This document shows, piece after piece, positions 6,357 to 14,600 of a DNA stretch of 19,563 nt. Positions within the stretch are counted from its first letter, which is position 1. Each line of letters starts with the position of its first letter. The stretch is from CAZVPF01 sp964628195 (GTDB lineage: Bacteria; Planctomycetota; Phycisphaerae; Sedimentisphaerales; Anaerohalosphaeraceae): positions 1-19,563 of the forward strand of contig CAZVPF010000046.1 in the NCBI GenBank assembly GCA_964628195.1. Direction: 5' to 3'. The position numbers were made by a program, and so were the translations under genes. The notes under the pieces are model-generated. The model searched no databases and was not told the origin of the DNA. It saw only the letters and a program-made list of their open reading frames with translations.

Positions 6357-6424
6357 TTTTTTATACCTTTCCGGAGACAGACAATTTTTCAAATCCCTCA
6401 CAATATTCTAATTATTGGACCGAT

Positions 6425-6586
6425 ATGGTTTATCGAAAAGAGTATGCGCTGAAACCTGGCAGCAATGGTAGACCGGCTGAATGAGCTAAACCAGCAGGGA
6501 CTGACCACTATCTTTGCAATCTACGACAGCGGTCCGGCCGCCAGTACATGACCACAATTGAGTTAAAAGACGGCAAAATAGCCTAA
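6425..6586 (+). pseudogene. Chimeric gene remnant: PPK2-like start joined to ABC-ATPase C-terminus
   Basis: From 6423 the DNA matches the start of the intact PPK2 gene (7780 on): 24 of the first 25 bases agree, then similarity fades. It encodes MVYRKEYALKPGSNGRPAE and a stop at 6484, compared with MDYRKEYVVKPGGKVDLPKF. An overlapping frame from 6465 reads DRLNELNQQGLTTIFAIYD then SGPAAST; after a frame change it continues as TTIELKDGKIA (6551-6586, stop TAA). This matches the last part of MacB/LolD-type ABC ATPases, where the H-loop His (normally THD) is Tyr (IYD). Walker A, Walker B and the signature motif are absent, so it is a fragment. Confidence 0.6.
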
Positions 6587-6604
6587 TAAAAAAAACTAAT
6601 CTTC

Positions 6605-6661
6605 TTGCATATCCCTCTCTTTGTGCTAATATTTATATCTACAGGCGGGGAGAAAACCGCC
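6605..6661 (+). promoter_or_regulatory. Promoter and leader hairpin of the rhomboid gene
   Basis: TTGCAT (6605-6610) and TAATAT (6627-6632) are spaced 16 bp, a good sigma-70-type promoter. The transcript would start near 6639, and its first bases can fold as GGCGG/CCGCC (6644-6648 with 6657-6661). GAGGAGG lies just before the ATG at 6700. Confidence 0.6.
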
Positions 6662-6699
6662 TAATGTAAAAGCATCGGAACCTTAATAGAGGAGGAAAA

Positions 6700-7716
6700 A
6701 TGCTAATACCGGTCAGTCTTGATGTCCCGTTCGACAGAAAACCATTTGTCAACTGGCTTCTTATCGCCAGTATAGTCGGTGCGTTCATCCTCGAAATCTC
6801 GGCTGCTATGGAAGGGGGTGCCGAAGCCATAAAACCCTACCTGCTGGACAGCTGGTCTCTCAAGCAGATGTTAACCTCCATGTGGATGCACGGTGATTTG
6901 TTCCACCTGCTGGGCAATATGCTTTTCCTCTGGCTTTTCGGCAACGCGATATGCGCAAAAATGGGCAACCTGATGTACCTGCCGACATACCTGATCGTCG
7001 GCATCGTCGGCGGCATCTCGCATCTTATTACTTCCGATGTGCCGGTTCTCGGGGCAAGCGGGGCGATAAACGGCATTGTGGGCATGTACCTTATTATGTA
7101 CCCGGTAAACGACATCACATGCTTTTACTGGTTCGGTATAATATGCCGCGGCACCTTTACAGTCTCGGGGTACTGGATGATACTGCTGTGGTTCGGTTTC
7201 GATATACTTGGACTTACAATGGGCGGCGGCAACGTCGCATACGCGGCTCATGTAGGCGGCTTTATCTCCGGTGTTGCGATAGCCATTGTGCTGCTGAAGA
7301 CCAGGGTCATCGAGATGGACCCTCGCTTCGAAACGTCCATATTCGACCTTATAGCCGCCCGCGGCAATGACAACACCTCCGCAGGCAGAAGAAACAATTA
7401 TTACGACTATGAAGCGGCAAGGAACACGGTAACTCCATCCGCTGACACCGACCCCCTGCCCTTCGCCGGTGGTGACCAGTTATCCATCGCAACAGCGGCA
7501 CCGCCGCCTGACCCAAATCCGGATCTCAGCGACGACGACTTTTTCCAGTCAGCCGCGCCCGCCGCTGCTGTTGCGACGCCTCTCCCTGAGCCTAAGCCGG
7601 AGGTGATACGCTTTAGATGTCACTGCGGCCAGAAAATTAAAGTACCCTTAAAATACTCCGGCAAAACAGGTAAATGTCCCGGCTGCAAGGGCAGGGTAAA
7701 AATTCCGGTGGTATAA
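6700..7716 (+). CDS. Rhomboid-family intramembrane serine protease with C-terminal zinc ribbon
   Basis: Intramembrane protease of 338 aa. Residues 1-200 contain the six-helix rhomboid core: H69 and N73 in FHLLGN, the catalytic Ser120 in VLGASGAINGIVG and the catalytic His184 in YAAHVGGF. The Ser-His dyad is intact, so it should be active. Residues about 205-300 are a soluble, Pro/Ala/Asp-rich linker. Residues 303-338 form a CxC...CxxC zinc ribbon (C307, C309, C326, C329; FRCHCGQK...KCPGCKG), of a kind common in planctomycete proteins. A strong ribosome-binding site (GAGGAGG) and a promoter at 6605-6632 precede it. The substrate is unknown. PPK2 follows 65 bp later on the same strand and may share the transcript. 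Confidence 0.9.
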   Translation: MLIPVSLDVPFDRKPFVNWLLIASIVGAFILEISAAMEGGAEAIKPYLLDSWSLKQMLTSMWMHGDLFHLLGNMLFLWLFGNAICAKMGNLMYLPTYLIVGIVGGISHLITSDVPVLGASGAINGIVGMYLIMYPVNDITCFYWFGIICRGTFTVSGYWMILLWFGFDILGLTMGGGNVAYAAHVGGFISGVAIAIVLLKTRVIEMDPRFETSIFDLIAARGNDNTSAGRRNNYYDYEAARNTVTPSADTDPLPFAGGDQLSIATAAPPPDPNPDLSDDDFFQSAAPAAAVATPLPEPKPEVIRFRCHCGQKIKVPLKYSGKTGKCPGCKGRVKIPVV

Positions 7717-7781
7717 AGTTTTCCTGTCGGTTAAACTAAGTTGTAGTATTCAACTTTGTCATAAGGAAAAATGGGGCAGAT

Positions 7782-8591
7782 ATGGATTATCGAAAAGAGT
7801 ATGTTGTAAAGCCCGGCGGCAAGGTCGATCTGCCAAAGTTCGACACGGGCAAAACAAAGGGCGTCAAGGACAAGTCCCAGGGCAAGGAAATACTGCGGGA
7901 AAACTGCAAGAGGCTTGACGAGCTTCAATACCTGCTCTATGCCGAGAACAAGCGGTCGCTGCTGGTGGTGCTCCAGGCGATGGACGCCGGCGGCAAGGAC
8001 GGCACTATCCGCCACGTTTTCGGGCCGATCAACCCGCAGGGCTGCAAAGTCACCAGCTTCAAGGCCCCTACCGCCCAGGAGCTCGAACACGACTTCCTCT
8101 GGCGGATACACAGGCACACGCCGCGAAAAGGCGAGATCGCCGTGTTCAACCGCTCGCATTACGAGGATGTGCTGGTCGTCAGCGTGCACAATCTCGTGCC
8201 CGAAAAGGTATGGTCCAAACGCTTCGAGCAGATAAACTGTTTCGAGCGAACGCTTTCACAGCAGAACGTGCACATCCTCAAATTCTTCCTGCACATCAGC
8301 AAAGACGAGCAGCTCGAAAGATTCCGCGCCCGTGTCGAGAACGAAAACAAGCACTGGAAAATCAGCCCCGCCGACTTCGAGCAGCGAAAATACTGGGACG
8401 ATTATATGCTCGCCTTCGAGCGCGTGCTGAACAAATGCAGCACCGAACAGGCCCCGTGGTACATTGTTCCCGCAGACCACAAGTGGTACCGCAACGTCGT
8501 CGTCTCCTCAATACTGCTCGAGACACTCGAAGGGCTCGATATGAAGTTTCCCGAACCGGCCTGCGACGTGTCAAAAATCAAGCTGGAGTAG
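7782..8591 (+). CDS. ppk2: Polyphosphate kinase 2 family (polyphosphate:nucleotide phosphotransferase)
   Basis: A 269-aa enzyme transferring phosphate between polyphosphate and nucleotides. It has the PPK2 Walker A (AMDAGGKDGT, 66-75), the Walker B/NRSxYEDV block (IAVFNRSHYEDVLV, 119-132) and the lid region KHWKISPADFEQRKYWDDYM (180-199). The length is that of a single-domain PPK2. The nucleotide specificity (ADP, GDP or NMP) cannot be assigned from motifs alone. The ATG at 7782 is supported by homology of its first residues (MDYRKEY) to the family; AAGGA lies 14 nt upstream, so initiation may be moderate. The decayed copy of this start at 6425 suggests a past duplication or a second PPK2 gene. 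Confidence 0.92.
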   Translation: MDYRKEYVVKPGGKVDLPKFDTGKTKGVKDKSQGKEILRENCKRLDELQYLLYAENKRSLLVVLQAMDAGGKDGTIRHVFGPINPQGCKVTSFKAPTAQELEHDFLWRIHRHTPRKGEIAVFNRSHYEDVLVVSVHNLVPEKVWSKRFEQINCFERTLSQQNVHILKFFLHISKDEQLERFRARVENENKHWKISPADFEQRKYWDDYMLAFERVLNKCSTEQAPWYIVPADHKWYRNVVVSSILLETLEGLDMKFPEPACDVSKIKLE

Positions 8592-8683
8592 AAGGTTTTG
8601 CAAAAAACTCGGCATGGGGGTTGATATTTTTTTCGCTCATGTTAAGATACCTTTTCGACGATTATTTGAAAAGTTAAGAGCAT

Positions 8684-8716
8684 TCTGCACCTTGTGTCAC
8701 AAATTTATGGTGCAGA
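8684..8716. promoter_or_regulatory. Nested dyad between ppk2 and tRNA-Ser
   Basis: TCTGCACC (8684-8691) pairs perfectly with GGTGCAGA (8709-8716), and inside the loop TTGTG-T-CACAA (8692-8702) forms a second dyad. The next bases are TTTATCC, so as a ppk2 terminator it would be weak. A protein-binding operator is also possible. Confidence 0.4.
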
Positions 8717-8772
8717 TTTATCCGGAAAATTAAAGCTCTGTAGACAAATGAGTTACAAACGAAATATTTTTC

Positions 8773-8857
8773 GGAGGAGTGACCGAGCGGCTTAAGGTGG
8801 CGGTCTTGAAAACCGTTGTACGGCAACGTACCGGGGGTTCGAATCCCTCCTCCTCCG
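8773..8857 (+). tRNA. tRNA-Ser (anticodon UGA)
   Basis: An 85-nt class II tRNA. The acceptor stem GGAGGAG (8773-8779) pairs with CTCCTCC (8850-8856), with discriminator G8857. The D-arm region has GACCGAGCGGC, the anticodon loop CTTGAAA carries TGA at 8807-8809, and the long variable arm has GTAC/GTAC around GGCAAC. The T-loop is TTCGAAT. CCA is not encoded. It reads UCA and, by wobble, UCG codons. No integrase lies next to it. Confidence 0.95.
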
Positions 8858-8897
8858 TTTTAATTTTATAGATTATATCGTTGTTGTATATCCGAAA

Positions 8898-9665
8898 ATG
8901 CAAAAAAAACACTCACCTGCTTTGCGTATCAAATCCAGCCTTTTTCGTCTCCTGTCAAAGCTGAAGTATTTTGGCTTTTCGAGATACTGCTGTATCTGCC
9001 AATCCAGTGTGAGAACTTTTCTGCCGCATGGTGTTGTTAAAAAACGCCCCGATGCCCGGTGCCCTGTGTGCGGCAGTCTTGAACGTCACAGGTTTGACTG
9101 GTATTTTTTGACGAATAGTACGAACCTGCTGGAACCATCAAAAAAAGTCCTGCTTCATTTTGCACCTGAAAAGGAATTTTATAGGAAATTCTATAAACTT
9201 AAAAATATTGACTACATTACCTCTGATCTTAACAGGTCCAATGTAAGGGTCAATGCAGATATTTGTGATCTGCCATTCGAAGATAACAGCATTGATATAA
9301 TATATTGCAGCCATGTTCTTGAACATGTTCCCGATGATATTAAGGGTTTACATGAACTTTACCGTATCCTGAAAGATCAAGGTTGGGGACTCATTCAGGT
9401 TCCAGTTGTCACTGAAAAAACTTATGAAGATGGTTCTATCGTTGACCCACAAAAAAGAAAAGAGGTTTTCGGACATCAAGATCATGTTAGGAACTACGGC
9501 TGGGACTTTGAAGAGCGATTAAGACAATGCGGATTCGATGTCAGGATATACAAGCCTTCTGACCTGCTTAGTGAAAAACAGGTGACTAAACTTGGAATGC
9601 ATAACTGTGTGATATTTTATTGCACAAAAAAAGGGTCGAAAGAATTAACTTCCGACCCTGAATAA
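8898..9665 (+). CDS. SAM-dependent methyltransferase with N-terminal CxxC zinc-binding motifs
   Basis: A 255-aa class I methyltransferase. The N-terminus is basic, followed by a likely zinc site (C31/C32/C34 in RYCCICQS and C55/C58 in ARCPVCGSLERHR). SAM motif I is the variant VLLHFAPE (84-91), and the later motifs DICDLPFEDNSIDIIYCSHV and LEHVPDDI (121-148) are of the Methyltransf_11 kind. Proteins with CPVCGSLERHR plus LHFAPE often sit in surface-polysaccharide gene sets (recollection); here no such neighbours are seen. Substrate unknown. No clear Shine-Dalgarno precedes ATG 8898. It is clearly AT-richer than ppk2 and dnaE and sits just behind a tRNA gene, which suggests horizontal acquisition. 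Its last codons overlap a terminator stem. Confidence 0.85.
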   Translation: MQKKHSPALRIKSSLFRLLSKLKYFGFSRYCCICQSSVRTFLPHGVVKKRPDARCPVCGSLERHRFDWYFLTNSTNLLEPSKKVLLHFAPEKEFYRKFYKLKNIDYITSDLNRSNVRVNADICDLPFEDNSIDIIYCSHVLEHVPDDIKGLHELYRILKDQGWGLIQVPVVTEKTYEDGSIVDPQKRKEVFGHQDHVRNYGWDFEERLRQCGFDVRIYKPSDLLSEKQVTKLGMHNCVIFYCTKKGSKELTSDPE

Positions 9666-9672
9666 TTTTTTT
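9633..9672. terminator. Bidirectional intrinsic terminator
   Basis: GGGTCG (9633-9638) pairs with CGACCC (9653-9658), with AAG/CTT continuing inside after a mismatch. On the plus strand a T7 run follows (9666-9672). On the minus strand the A-run at 9626-9632 supplies the U-tract. It serves the methyltransferase, whose final codons it overlaps, and the convergent beta-helix gene. Confidence 0.8.
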
Positions 9673-9679
9673 AAACTTT

Positions 9680-11368
9680 TTATTCATACCAAGGCATCTG
9701 CCACATCCAGTTTTTGGCGAATTCGGCAAAGTCGGCTATATCAATGGTCCCGTCCTGGTTGTCGTCGTATTTGTTGGGCCAGGGCGAAGGCGACTTGCTC
9801 GCATAAGCCGTACCGCCGTAGGCGCCCATATTTACATAACCCCCGTTTGGTCTCGGCTCTGCCATAGGGTTGATATTCCTGTTGCCCTTATCTATACAGG
9901 GGCTTGTCTGCTCGTCAACTTCCCATTTAATACCCTTGGAGGTGTAGTAAATTCCCAAATCATCAATTGAAAAATATACTTCACTTTCATTTGGCTGAAC
10001 ATAAAAATGACGTAAATACCCATTGTGAATTCCAGGAACTTCTATTTTTTCAACATTTCCAAATGATGACTGTGTGTTTGGCCTAACAGCTTTATAAATA
10101 TTTTTGTCAATATCAGCACCTCTATCTTTGGAAATAAAATAAAGAGTCAAACCGTCTGGCATAACGCAGGGAGCCTCGTCACTTGTAGAAAGATCAAGCT
10201 CACTTAAGTTAACGATATTTGAAAATACTTCATTTACATCATATCTGGTTGCCATCCAGATATCTTTACCGCTTTCGCTGCCCGGCCTGTCATCCTGCCA
10301 GAATATTGCAAGTTCGTCTTCAGTTAGAGAGGGAAATGCCCCAGTTGCCGGACCGTATTGCAGTTCGGGATAACTTTCAACCGGTGTCCAGGGTGACTGG
10401 AGGTCAGGCCTCTGCGCCATCCGGAATACACCCCCGTTGGAAATAGTATACTCACTATAATAAAGTCTAAGCCCGTCCGCACTTAGCCACGGGTGAATGA
10501 TATAACCGTCATTTTCGGCTGTAATAAGTTCGGTCAATTTCCGCTCGTTGCCAAAAGGCTGGTCGACACTTTCACGTGTCGAGACAAATATTCTGCCGTA
10601 ACCGTCGTCCGGGTCGTTACGATTGTAGTATATCTCCAGGCCGTCCCTCGAAACAGAGGGCGAATTTGCCTTCTTGTACTGGGTGTTAAGCTGCTCAAGA
10701 AGCTCAGGGTCCGACCAATCATAGGGATCACTGTTTGAAATCCGTCCAGCCTGGCTTTGCAGAAAATAATTATCATTATAAGGGTCAACGAACAGCGGGT
10801 CTTCTGAAATATTGCCGGTGCCGGATACCACGCGTTCAATACAACTGTGAAAAGCGCCGGCATCTTCAATATCGCTTTCGCTGTTGTACCAGAAAATACA
10901 GTTATGGATAAACGGATCGCTCTGCCCCCAGCAGTCCACGCCCTTCTGGTTGCCCACTATCGTAAGGAACTCAAGTTTCGGCGTTGAGTTGTAACATGAA
11001 ACCGCGGTATTGCAGTTTGTAATTATAAAGTTTTTAATTGAAGCCCCGGACCCCTCACCCGAAAAGAACAGCACGCCGAAACCCCCGCCGCCATCAATAG
11101 TCGCCGGCTTAGCTGCGCTTGCCACCGAAATTTCCTTGCCTGAAAAATCTATTTCCTCGTAATACGTTCCGGGCCAAACGAGAACCTGGTCGCCGTTTGC
11201 CGCAATGTCGATCGCTGCCTGGATACTCGCCTTGGCTGTTTCCGGAGAAAGCCCGTCATTGGTGTCGTCACCGCCCGCGATATCCACATGAAGCTCAACC
11301 GCAAAGCAGTTAAAAGAGAAAACCAGTGCCGCAAAAAACATAACAAAACCCATCCGTAATCTTTCCAT
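9680..11368 (-). CDS. Secreted beta-helix protein with inserted PD40 propeller repeats and a dockerin-like end
   Basis: A 562-aa exported protein. Residues 1-23 are a signal peptide (hydrophobic core FVMFFAALVFSF, cleavage after CFA). Residues about 26-205 are a right-handed beta-helix of the DUF1565/pectin-lyase-like type (HVDIAGGDDTNDGLSPETA, then VLVWPGTYYEEIDFSG, then DPLFVDP). Residues about 230-475 carry five PD40/TolB-like blades, each with S/P..DG..YY-like cores (SPSVSRDGLEIYY, HPWLSADGLRLYY, FPSLTEDELAIFW, APCVMPDGLTLYF, HFYVQPNESEVYF). The beta-helix signature then resumes (TSPCIDKG 488-495, NMGAYGG 513-519), and one dockerin-type repeat ends the protein (DDNQDGTIDIADFAEFAKNW). The start at ATG 11368 is favoured by AAGGAG and a promoter at 11445-11473; the longer frame to 11614 would span that promoter. 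Function unknown; cell-surface or extracellular. Confidence 0.82.
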   Translation of the reverse strand: MERLRMGFVMFFAALVFSFNCFAVELHVDIAGGDDTNDGLSPETAKASIQAAIDIAANGDQVLVWPGTYYEEIDFSGKEISVASAAKPATIDGGGGFGVLFFSGEGSGASIKNFIITNCNTAVSCYNSTPKLEFLTIVGNQKGVDCWGQSDPFIHNCIFWYNSESDIEDAGAFHSCIERVVSGTGNISEDPLFVDPYNDNYFLQSQAGRISNSDPYDWSDPELLEQLNTQYKKANSPSVSRDGLEIYYNRNDPDDGYGRIFVSTRESVDQPFGNERKLTELITAENDGYIIHPWLSADGLRLYYSEYTISNGGVFRMAQRPDLQSPWTPVESYPELQYGPATGAFPSLTEDELAIFWQDDRPGSESGKDIWMATRYDVNEVFSNIVNLSELDLSTSDEAPCVMPDGLTLYFISKDRGADIDKNIYKAVRPNTQSSFGNVEKIEVPGIHNGYLRHFYVQPNESEVYFSIDDLGIYYTSKGIKWEVDEQTSPCIDKGNRNINPMAEPRPNGGYVNMGAYGGTAYASKSPSPWPNKYDDNQDGTIDIADFAEFAKNWMWQMPWYE

Positions 11369-11444
11369 TTTCCATCTCCTTATTAAATATGGGGTTGTCA
11401 AAGTCTGCCGAGCCTCCTCAACAGATAAAAATAATTTTATAAAT

Positions 11445-11473
11445 ATGATAAACCAGCGGATAGAATTTGTCAA
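11445..11473 (-). promoter_or_regulatory. Promoter of the beta-helix gene
   Basis: On the minus strand TTGACA (11473-11468) and TATCAT (11450-11445) are exactly 17 bp apart. The leader to ATG 11368 would be about 70 nt. It is divergent from the dnaE promoter 80 bp away. Confidence 0.7.
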
Positions 11474-11553
11474 CAACTTTTTGAATTTTTTGCTTATTTT
11501 TACAGCTTTTTGCGGATAATACTCATAGATATTGAATAGTTCACCCCGCTGTA

Positions 11554-11582
11554 TTGACCGGGCGGCGGTAAATTGATATGAT
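11554..11582 (+). promoter_or_regulatory. Promoter of dnaE
   Basis: TTGACC (11554-11559) and TATGAT (11577-11582) are 17 bp apart, each one base from consensus. The predicted start near 11589 gives a leader of about 45 nt to the ATG at 11634. Confidence 0.65.
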
Positions 11583-11633
11583 GGGTTTGAATGTAACCGA
11601 CAAGGCAAAAGCACAAAGGTCAGGACGACGAAA

Positions 11634-14600
11634 ATGGCAGATAAAGGATTTACACACCTTCACTTACATACGCAGTATTCACTGCTCGACGGCGCTATCA
11701 ACCTGAAAAAGCTGTTCGGGCGGTGCAAAGAGCTCGGCATGGACAGCGTGGCGATAACCGACCACGGCAATATGTTCGGGGCCGTTGACTTCTACACCGC
11801 TGCAATTGACGCGGAAGTCAAGCCCATCCTGGGCATAGAGGCCTATATCGCCCCCGGCAGCAGGCACGACCGCAACAAGTCGAGCATTAAGGAGGCAAGC
11901 TTTCACCTGGTCCTTCTCGCCGAGAATAATACCGGCTATCAAAACCTGCTGAAACTTGCCAGTGTTGGCTATACCGAGGGGTTTTATTACCGGCCGCGAA
12001 TAGACAAGGAAGTGCTGCGGGAATTTAACGAGGGGATTATCTGCACGAGTGCGTGTATCGCAGGTGAGGTGCCTTCGCTGCTTGTTAAAGGCGACCGCGA
12101 GGCGGCGAAGCAGTCCGTGCAAAGCTATCTCGACATATTCGGCCCGGAGAGGTACTTTATCGAGGTCCAGCAGCATGAGCTTGAGGACAACGATGTCGAG
12201 GTGCGGGACGACCTGATCTCGCTGGCGAAAGAAATGGGCGTGGGGATGATAGTTACAAACGACGTGCATTTCCTTAACGAGCAGGACTACGAAGCGCATG
12301 ATGCGCTTTGCTGTATCAATACCGGCAAAAAGGTAAACGAGCCTTCTCGAATGATGTACCCCAAAGACGTGTTCCTCAAAAGCCCGGCGCAGATGCGGGA
12401 GATGTTCGCCGATATCGAAGAGGCCTGCGATAATACACTCGCGATCGCCGAACGCTGCAACGTCGAGCTTGACCTTAAAAGTCAGCATGCGCCAAACTAC
12501 ACCCCCGCAGACGGCAGCAAGCCCGAACAGTTCCTCACAAACTTGGTAATGAAAGGCGCCAAAGAAAGATACGGTAAGATAACCCCGGAAATTAAGGAGC
12601 GTATCGACCGGGAGCTTGAGGTTATCGAGGGTAAGGGCTTTTCGAGCTATTTTCTTATCGTCTGGGACTTCTGCAATTTCGCATGGGAGAATAATATTCC
12701 CGTCGGCGCAAGGGGAAGCGCGGTAGGCACGGTGGTTGGGTACTGCCTGGGAATATGCAATATCGACCCGATCAGGTATGACCTGCTCTTCGAGAGGTTT
12801 ATGGACCCTGCAAGGAACGAGATGCCCGATATCGATATCGACATATGCCAGGACGGGCGGGCGAAGGTGCTCGAATACGTTCGCAAAAAGTACGGGCAGA
12901 TCGCACAGATAATCACATTCGGAACAATGAAGGCCCGCGCTGTTATTCGCGATGTTTGCAGGGTGCTTGATGTTCCGCTAAGCGAAGCGGACCGCCTGGC
13001 AAAGCTTGTGCCGGCAGAGCTGGGAATGACGCTTGACAAGGCGCTTGAGGTTGAGCCGGACCTGAAAAAAAGCTACGACAGTGACGATCAGACCCGCAAG
13101 GTGATCGAGATCGGTAAAAGGCTCGAAGGGCTTACCCGCCATGTATCGGTGCACGCCTGCGGTGTCGTCATTGCCGACGAGCCGTTGACCAACTTTCTGC
13201 CGCTTTATAAAGCTTCCGGTTCGGATGACCTCATAACCCAGTTTGAGGGGCCGGTTTGCGACAAGATAGGCCTGCTTAAAATGGACTTTCTTGGCCTGCG
13301 GACGCTGAGTATTATCGAACGGGCGGTGCAGCTTGTCGAGGCGATACACAATAAAAAGGTCGAGATAAACAACATAGACCTTACCGATCAGGATGTGCTT
13401 GGCGGTGTGTTCGGCGCGGGCAAAACAAAGGGCGTCTTTCAGTTTGAATCGGGCGGCATGGCTGATCTGCTTATGAAGCTAAAGCCCGACCGCTTTGAGG
13501 ACCTCATTGCCGCGAACGCACTCTACAGGCCAGGGCCTATGGCCCTTATACCCGATTATATCGACCGCAAGCACGGTGCGAAGTGGGACGTACCGCACGA
13601 GATCATGCGTGAGGTCCTTGAGGAAACATTCGGCATCATGGTCTACCAGGAACAGGTGATGCGGATATGCAACCGGCTCGGCGACATCCCCCTGCGGGAG
13701 GCATATACGCTTATTAAGGCGATAAGCAAGAAGAAGCTCAAGCTCATCGCGAAAGAGAAAAAACGTTTCATTGAGGGCAGCGTCAAAAAGGGCCTCAAAA
13801 AACAGCAGGCCGAAGAAATATTCGAGCTGATCCAGCGATTCGCAGGCTACGGTTTTAATAAAAGTCACGCCACTCGGTATTCTTACATAGCGTTCCAGAC
13901 AGCGTACCTCAAGCACTATTACCCGGTCGAGTTTATGGCTGCGCTGCTCACCTATGAAATGGGCAACAGCGACAAGGTCGTCGAGTACATCGAGGAATGC
14001 AAGGCGATGGGCATTGAGGTGCTCGGCCCGGATGTCAATGAAAGCTTCTCGGACTTCACCGTCGTTTACAACCAGGAGCATGAGCATAAAACGGATTCGG
14101 CTGTGATAAGGTTCGGCCTGGCCGCGGTCAAGGGAGTGGGGGTTCGAGCCGTCGAAAGAATTATCGAGGCCCGTGAGCGTGTGGGCAGGTTCAAGGGTCT
14201 TTACCACTTTTGTGAAAACGTAGACCTTCGCGCGGTCAATAAGCAGGTGATCGATGCGCTCATAAAGGCAGGCTCGTTCGACAACCTCGGCGGCTCGCGA
14301 GCACAGATGTGGACAGCCATGGAAAAGGCGATGGAAGTCGGATCGTCAATGCAGTCAGACCTCCAGTCTGGGCAGTTGAACTTTTTCGGCGAAGGCGGCT
14401 TCGGCGGCAAAGCAAAAGAAAAGGAGCGAGAGCAGCTGCCAAACGTCGACCCCTGGCCCGAAATGCAGATGCTCAACTACGAAAAGCAGGTACTCGGGTT
14501 TTATGTATCGATGAACCCGCTGAGCAAATTTGCCGAGCAGATCCAGACTTACACAAACTGTCACACCAGCGAGCTTGTCGGCCGTAGTGACGGCAGTGAA

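Larger units (their letters stand above)
1..6411 (-). mobile_element. Integrated satellite-like element (PICI/IME-type), left end outside window
   Basis: All genes from 6356 down to 1 lie on the minus strand. They include a tyrosine integrase, an XRE-type HTH protein next to it, an AlpA/Xis-like HTH protein, a winged-helix replication protein and a CHC2-Toprim-RecA-like primase-helicase. That set is typical of phage-inducible chromosomal islands and small integrative elements. No capsid, terminase, tail, relaxase or type IV secretion gene is visible in this part. The right boundary is inferred: accessory ORFs stop near 6356-6401 and a decayed chromosomal remnant starts at about 6423, so 6411 is approximate. 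The left boundary and both att sites cannot be defined because the integrase runs off the window. Membership of a specific satellite family is inference. Confidence 0.7.

Noticed and set aside
8747..8770. Possible tRNA-Ser promoter TAGACA-18-TATTTT
   Set aside because: The -10 would place the transcription start inside the tRNA, so it cannot be the right promoter.
8773..8857. tRNA-Ser as attachment site of the left element
   Set aside because: It is more than 2 kb beyond the inferred right end, separated by rhomboid and ppk2, and no tRNA 3'-end repeat was seen at the junction.
8730..8912. 60-aa minus-strand ORF reading EEGFEPPVRCRTTVFKTATL
   Set aside because: It is the antisense translation of tRNA-Ser; this peptide is a well-known mis-annotation artefact.
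11369..11614. 82-residue N-terminal extension of the beta-helix protein
   Set aside because: A signal peptide and AAGGAG start at 11368, and the promoter at 11445-11473 lies within the extension.
11679..14207. Long minus-strand ORFs (269 and 242 aa) within dnaE
   Set aside because: They are antisense frames of a GC-rich, highly conserved gene with no domain signature of their own.
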